This document shows, piece by piece, positions 5,368 through 8,069 of a stretch of DNA of 8,069 bases. The position numbers were made by a program, and so were the translations under genes. This DNA is from Candidatus Saccharimonadota bacterium (GTDB taxonomy: Bacteria; Patescibacteriota; Saccharimonadia; Saccharimonadales; Saccharimonadaceae): NCBI GenBank assembly GCA_905373345.1, contig CAJPSU010000026.1, positions 1 to 8,069 on the forward strand, read 5' to 3'. Below the pieces are notes generated by a model. That model had not been told where the DNA came from. It saw only the letters and a program-made list of their open reading frames with translations, and searched no databases. The stretch's first letter is position 1, and every line of letters begins with the position of its first letter.

Positions 5368-6777
5368 CTACGACTGCAAATACTCGCCAATCCGCTCTTT
5401 CGCCCGCTCTACCGACGCGCTGTCGGGAATCATCACATACAGTGGCATCGCACCCATGCTATACGTTTGGCGGGTTGCGCCTGCACCATCGACGCTCGTT
5501 GACTCGACTTTCCAGCCCTTAAAATCATTAAGCTGCATTTTTATCAACGATGCGATCGCCTCCTGACTCATGTTCGTTTGTAGCGAGCTTTGCAATGTTG
5601 ATAAAATCGCGTTATATCGTGTCAGGTTGCGCGGCTCGCTCATCTTCGCGACGATCGCCTCAATTACCTTCTGCTGGTTACGTCCCCGCTGCCGATCACC
5701 GTCACTAAAGCTATAACGTTCGCGCGCAAACTCAAGCGTTCGCTTGCTATCAAGCGTATTCTTACCCGCCTGGAACGAATGAAACGCATAATCAGAGTCA
5801 ACCGTAATGTCGCCCACCACATCAACCATCTTCACGAGCGACGTAAAATTCAACCGCACATAGTACGGGATCTCAACACCATACAAATCACCAAGCGTTT
5901 GCCGCGACATGTCAATGCCGTAAATGCCCGCATGTGTCAACTTATCCGGCATACCTGCCACGCCGTGCAGCTGCACATAATAATCCCGCGGCGTGTTTAC
6001 GAGCAGCATCGTCCGCTTCACCGGATTCATTACCGCTAGCATATTCACATCGCTCCGCGACACCTCGCCCACATCACCATACGTATCAATGCCGCTGATG
6101 TACAGCACGAACGGCTTTGTCACGTCAGTTTTCGGTGCAGCTTGGCGATTATCATCCCGCACCTTATAAGTCGCAAGCGTCGCCACGCTGTCATAAAATT
6201 CACGGTAATTTTCTTGCAATACGCCCATATTCGCCGTTCGGATTGATGCCAATTCAATCGCGCCAGCGTTAAGCTGCTCCGTCAGCGCCATCAAACTGTC
6301 GTAGCTGCTCTGCGCCGCCGGCGTTACGCCGGCAAGTGCTTTCGCTGTTTTATCGTGCAGTGTGTCTGCCCCGACCATACCGACCGACCGAGCAGAATCA
6401 AGCACCACGCTGCGGTCTTTCTTCGCGATAACCGTGTATTCTACATAATTAACCTGCGGCGGCTGCACTGCACTCAAAAACGAATTCACCGAGTGCCCGC
6501 TTTTATACACGGCAACATTAGCGGCGATCATCACCATGCCAATCGCCATGAATAGCACGCCGCGCCATACCGCTTTCGACCGGCGCATCAACTGCCACAG
6601 CACAACGCCCGCCACCACTGCATACAACGGCACGATAATATATAAATACTTGTCGGGGATCACGCCCATCGCAAATAGGTTAATTCCCGCAGGAATCGCC
6701 GTCATAATGATACCCGCACCGACTAACCGCTGCAGCCACGCAAACAGCGACGCTCTCTGCTCTTTACTCACTTTCAC
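5368..6777 (-). CDS. LytR-CpsA-Psr (LCP) family protein, CpsA-like
   Basis: 469 residues. A short cytoplasmic N-terminus is followed by three TM helices (about 18-38, 43-64, 71-92). An extracytoplasmic segment (110-208) resembles the accessory domain of streptococcal CpsA. The LCP domain (about 221-400) follows: SRSD (240-243), NTPRD (261-265), DKLTHAGIYG (278-287), then FARER (350-354) and GDRQRGRNQQ (360-369), whose Arg and Asp residues bind the pyrophosphate of the polyprenyl lipid in known LCP enzymes. Known LCP proteins transfer lipid-linked glycopolymers to peptidoglycan or proteins on the outer face of the membrane. All the key Arg and Asp residues visible here are intact. The start is GTG; an in-frame TAA lies just upstream. 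No SD is present. It begins 2 nt after the VanZ-like stop, so translation is probably coupled. Confidence 0.93.
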   Translation of the reverse strand: MKVSKEQRASLFAWLQRLVGAGIIMTAIPAGINLFAMGVIPDKYLYIIVPLYAVVAGVVLWQLMRRSKAVWRGVLFMAIGMVMIAANVAVYKSGHSVNSFLSAVQPPQVNYVEYTVIAKKDRSVVLDSARSVGMVGADTLHDKTAKALAGVTPAAQSSYDSLMALTEQLNAGAIELASIRTANMGVLQENYREFYDSVATLATYKVRDDNRQAAPKTDVTKPFVLYISGIDTYGDVGEVSRSDVNMLAVMNPVKRTMLLVNTPRDYYVQLHGVAGMPDKLTHAGIYGIDMSRQTLGDLYGVEIPYYVRLNFTSLVKMVDVVGDITVDSDYAFHSFQAGKNTLDSKRTLEFARERYSFSDGDRQRGRNQQKVIEAIVAKMSEPRNLTRYNAILSTLQSSLQTNMSQEAIASLIKMQLNDFKGWKVESTSVDGAGATRQTYSMGAMPLYVMIPDSASVERAKERIGEYLQS

Positions 6778-6779
6778 TG

Positions 6780-7244
6780 CTAAATTTTATCACATTTTTG
6801 ATTATTATGCAACTTACGGATCAATTTATATCCGCCGGCGACAACCGCTGCGCCAGCACAGGCCGCCACCGTATCAAGCAGCACGTCGCTCACCTGCCCG
6901 CTTCGCCCGCCGACAAGCAGCTGATGGGTTTCATCTGTCGCTGCATACGCGCACGCAACGCCAACCGCCCATAATACAGCACTACGCCAGCGTACATCAT
7001 ACGTGCGCACCAGCAAAGTCAGCAATATTCCCAACACGAAATACAAAAACACATGCGCTGCCTTGCGCACTACCGTCTCGGAAAACGAGATATTCGTAAT
7101 ATATTGCACGCTTCGCACCACGCGCTTGCTCTGTCCGCTCGACACTTCATGCCCAGCACTCGAAAACCAAAAAATTAGCGCCATCCACAGAATGATAGCG
7201 ATAAATAGGAATAATCTTAACCTTTTACAAAGAGTTAGCTTCAT
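6780..7244 (-). CDS. VanZ family membrane protein
   Basis: 154 residues. TM helices lie at about 9-28, 62-79, 88-102 and 122-138. The family motifs are present: VRKAAHVFLYFVLG (59-72), DETHQ (104-108), GRSGQVSD (113-120) and a conserved D at 124. VanZ of Tn1546 gives low-level teicoplanin resistance; most chromosomal relatives have no assigned role and lie among envelope genes, so resistance should not be assumed. It is the first gene of a two-gene unit with the LCP protein, consistent with a cell-wall role. The ATG lies 9 nt after a perfect extended -10, with no SD, so its mRNA is predicted to be nearly leaderless. Confidence 0.9.
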   Translation of the reverse strand: MKLTLCKRLRLFLFIAIILWMALIFWFSSAGHEVSSGQSKRVVRSVQYITNISFSETVVRKAAHVFLYFVLGILLTLLVRTYDVRWRSAVLWAVGVACAYAATDETHQLLVGGRSGQVSDVLLDTVAACAGAAVVAGGYKLIRKLHNNQKCDKI

Positions 7245-7253
7245 TGGTACTTT

Positions 7254-7284
7254 ATTATAACATAAAATGAACCCCTGTTTCCAA
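7254..7284 (-). promoter_or_regulatory. Promoter of the vanZ-LCP unit
   Basis: On the minus strand, a perfect TATAAT (7259-7254) is preceded by TG-T (extended -10). TTGGAA (7284-7279) is a possible -35 at a long 19-nt spacing. The predicted start near 7247 leaves a leader of 2-3 nt. Confidence 0.6.
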
Positions 7285-7291
7285 GAGCTTA

Positions 7292-7307
7292 CCTAGGGGA
7301 TGTAGTC
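7292..7307 (+). repeat. CCTAGGGGA-TAGTC motif, copy 2
   Basis: CCTAGGGGATGTAGTC forms most of the left arm of the inverted repeat and nearly matches the motif in the pilin promoter (3288-3274, minus strand). Confidence 0.4.
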
Positions 7308-7334
7308 AACTACTTGCTATTGACTGCACCCCTA
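7294..7334. repeat. 15-bp inverted repeat between divergent promoters, candidate operator
   Basis: The left arm at 7294-7309 (TAGGGGATGTAGTCAA) pairs with the right arm at 7320-7334 (TTGACTGCACCCCTA), with one bulged A, one G-T pair and a 10-nt spacer. The right arm begins with the -35 (TTGACT) of the 7357 gene. It lies upstream of both predicted transcription starts, so it would act as DNA, not as RNA. Confidence 0.6.
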
Positions 7335-7349
7335 ACAGCGAGCTATAAT
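7320..7349 (+). promoter_or_regulatory. Promoter of the 7357 gene, leaderless
   Basis: TTGACT (7320-7325), an 18-nt spacer and a perfect TATAAT (7344-7349), only 7 nt before the ATG at 7357. The transcript should start at or next to the A of the start codon. The -35 is inside the right arm of the inverted repeat. Confidence 0.65.
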
Positions 7350-7356
7350 ATAGTCG

Positions 7357-7602
7357 ATGGAAGAGCATTACTTAATGCAACAGAATAGTGTCTCTAAATC
7401 ACTTGCTTACGTCAATAGTATTATTTTAGGTGAATCTTACAATAGAGTAAGGTTAATTGACATACTAAACGTCAGCGACAGTAAAGCTATCTCAGGCGAT
7501 TACGCTGCTGTCTATAAAAATTATTCAATATCCCTCGCTAAAATGGGCAAAAAAGAGAATGTCTCGAAGAAAAACAACAAGAGAAAAAACCAAACTAAAT
7601 AA
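7357..7602 (+). CDS. Small basic protein with possible helix-turn-helix, function unknown
   Basis: 81 residues. I do not recognise a family with confidence. Residues 11-24 look helical. Residues 30-53 (RVRLIDILNVS, then DSKAISGDYAAVY) follow the spacing of a winged helix-turn-helix core: a hydrophobic helix ending L-N-V-S, a short turn, then a second helix ending in G-D-Y. This resembles the R..D.l.vS...A..D pattern of DeoR/WYL-type DNA-binding domains. The last 17 residues are Lys/Asn-rich (9 Lys, 1 Arg, 3 Asn), fitting nucleic-acid contact. The start follows a strong promoter by 7 nt with no SD; Met7 is an alternative. A large inverted repeat overlaps its -35. Codons are more A+T-rich than upstream genes. 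Both existence and role remain unproven. Confidence 0.55.
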   Translation: MEEHYLMQQNSVSKSLAYVNSIILGESYNRVRLIDILNVSDSKAISGDYAAVYKNYSISLAKMGKKENVSKKNNKRKNQTK

Positions 7603-7636
7603 TCGACCCGTAGATATTGCCAGTGCAGTATTCTAG

Positions 7637-8032
7637 CTAATCAAGAACATCGTTGTCATTGAAGAAATACGCTATTGCTAGCTTCGCCAAGCCGTATGTT
7701 TCTAGAACGCCCGCCGCTACAACCGCCGGAATTGCAAAAACATTATTATCAAATTTCATTACATCGAAACCAATGAGAAAAATCACGGCATAGCTTATGA
7801 TGAAACCTGCAATGACTAAACGGCGTAAAGTATTGTTCCATTTCTCTCTATTGCGTCTTTTTATCAATCTGTTTTCATACGTCAATTTAACGTTTGCTTT
7901 TCCAAGGTCTAATTCTTTCTCCGCCGCCTCACTTCTACTAAGCGATTCTTTAGGAGAAACTCGCGCTTTAACAATAGCCGAAACGAGCTCCTCTATTGTT
8001 TTGTTATGTTTCTTATTTGACAGCTCTGCCAT
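7637..8032 (-). CDS. Unrecognised protein with coiled coil and two TM segments
   Basis: 131 residues. Residues 1-70 are charged and probably helical (TIEELVSAIVKARVSPKESL, then AAEKELDLGKANVKLTYENR), ending in a Lys/Arg cluster RLIKRRNREKW (55-65). Two hydrophobic segments follow (about 71-90 and 98-123) around a short polar loop (FDVMKFDNN), with a short acidic tail. The positive charge before the first segment suggests the N-terminal domain is cytoplasmic and both ends face inward. No enzymatic motif is seen and I cannot assign a function. It converges on the 7357 gene with a 34-nt gap and no visible terminator. A weak GGAAAG 9 nt before the ATG is the only SD-like sequence. Its A+T-rich codon use matches the 7357 gene. 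Confidence 0.65.
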   Translation of the reverse strand: MAELSNKKHNKTIEELVSAIVKARVSPKESLSRSEAAEKELDLGKANVKLTYENRLIKRRNREKWNNTLRRLVIAGFIISYAVIFLIGFDVMKFDNNVFAIPAVVAAGVLETYGLAKLAIAYFFNDNDVLD

Positions 8033-8069
8033 TTCTGATAGCTTTCCGTTTGGTATTATTCATATACGC

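Noticed and set aside
6536..7099. 187-codon plus-strand frame
   Set aside because: It lies antisense to the vanZ-like and LCP genes, which have clear family motifs; its translation is low-complexity and rich in His, Arg and Thr, as expected for a shadow.
8013..8063. 17-codon upstream frame overlapping the start of the 7637-8032 gene
   Set aside because: It is very short, has no SD and sits at the window edge; its overlap with the main gene is likely chance.

Overview
The window looks like chromosomal DNA of a Patescibacteria (CPR) organism, most likely Candidatus Saccharibacteria. This is inferred from the gene repertoire, not from a marker gene. The repertoire is a ComF-like phosphoribosyltransferase, a small two-helix T4SS-type pilin, a CpsA-like LCP protein, a VanZ protein and several SD-less starts. 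TGA acts as a normal stop: comF ends at TGA, and reading through it would run straight into a tRNA. This argues against the TGA=Gly code of Absconditabacteria and Gracilibacteria.

Layout. At 1-456 (-) is the N-terminal part of an Hsp20 small heat-shock protein, cut by the window edge. It diverges from comF (568-1242, +) across overlapping promoters. A tRNA-Ser(UGA) follows immediately, its promoter overlapping the comF stop codon, and ends in a terminator. Next is a 463-residue polytopic membrane protein (1394-2785, +) whose 3' end overlaps by 11 bp with a convergent pilin gene (2775-3215, -). Then come tRNA-Ser(GCU) with a terminator, a proline/threonine-rich membrane protein with two TM segments (3518-4396, +), tRNA-Arg(GCG) with a strong terminator, and a coiled-coil protein made of tandem FEQIDKR heptads (4685-5233, +).

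On the minus strand a VanZ-family gene (7244-6780) and a CpsA-like LCP gene (6777-5368, GTG start) lie 2 nt apart and form a probable cell-envelope operon. The right end is visibly more A+T-rich. It holds an 81-residue basic protein (7357-7602, +) with a possible helix-turn-helix, and an unrecognised 131-residue protein with two TM segments (8032-7637, -).

Regulation is the most interesting layer. Several protein genes (3518, 4685, vanZ-like, 7357) have a -10 box only 6-11 nt before the start codon and no Shine-Dalgarno, which predicts leaderless or nearly leaderless mRNAs. hsp20 and the pilin instead have clear SD sequences and longer leaders. A 15-bp inverted repeat lies between the divergent vanZ and 7357 promoters. 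One of its arms is nearly repeated inside the pilin promoter. This suggests, as a hypothesis only, a small regulator that acts on its own gene and on the pilin.

No mobile element, CRISPR array or integrase is visible.
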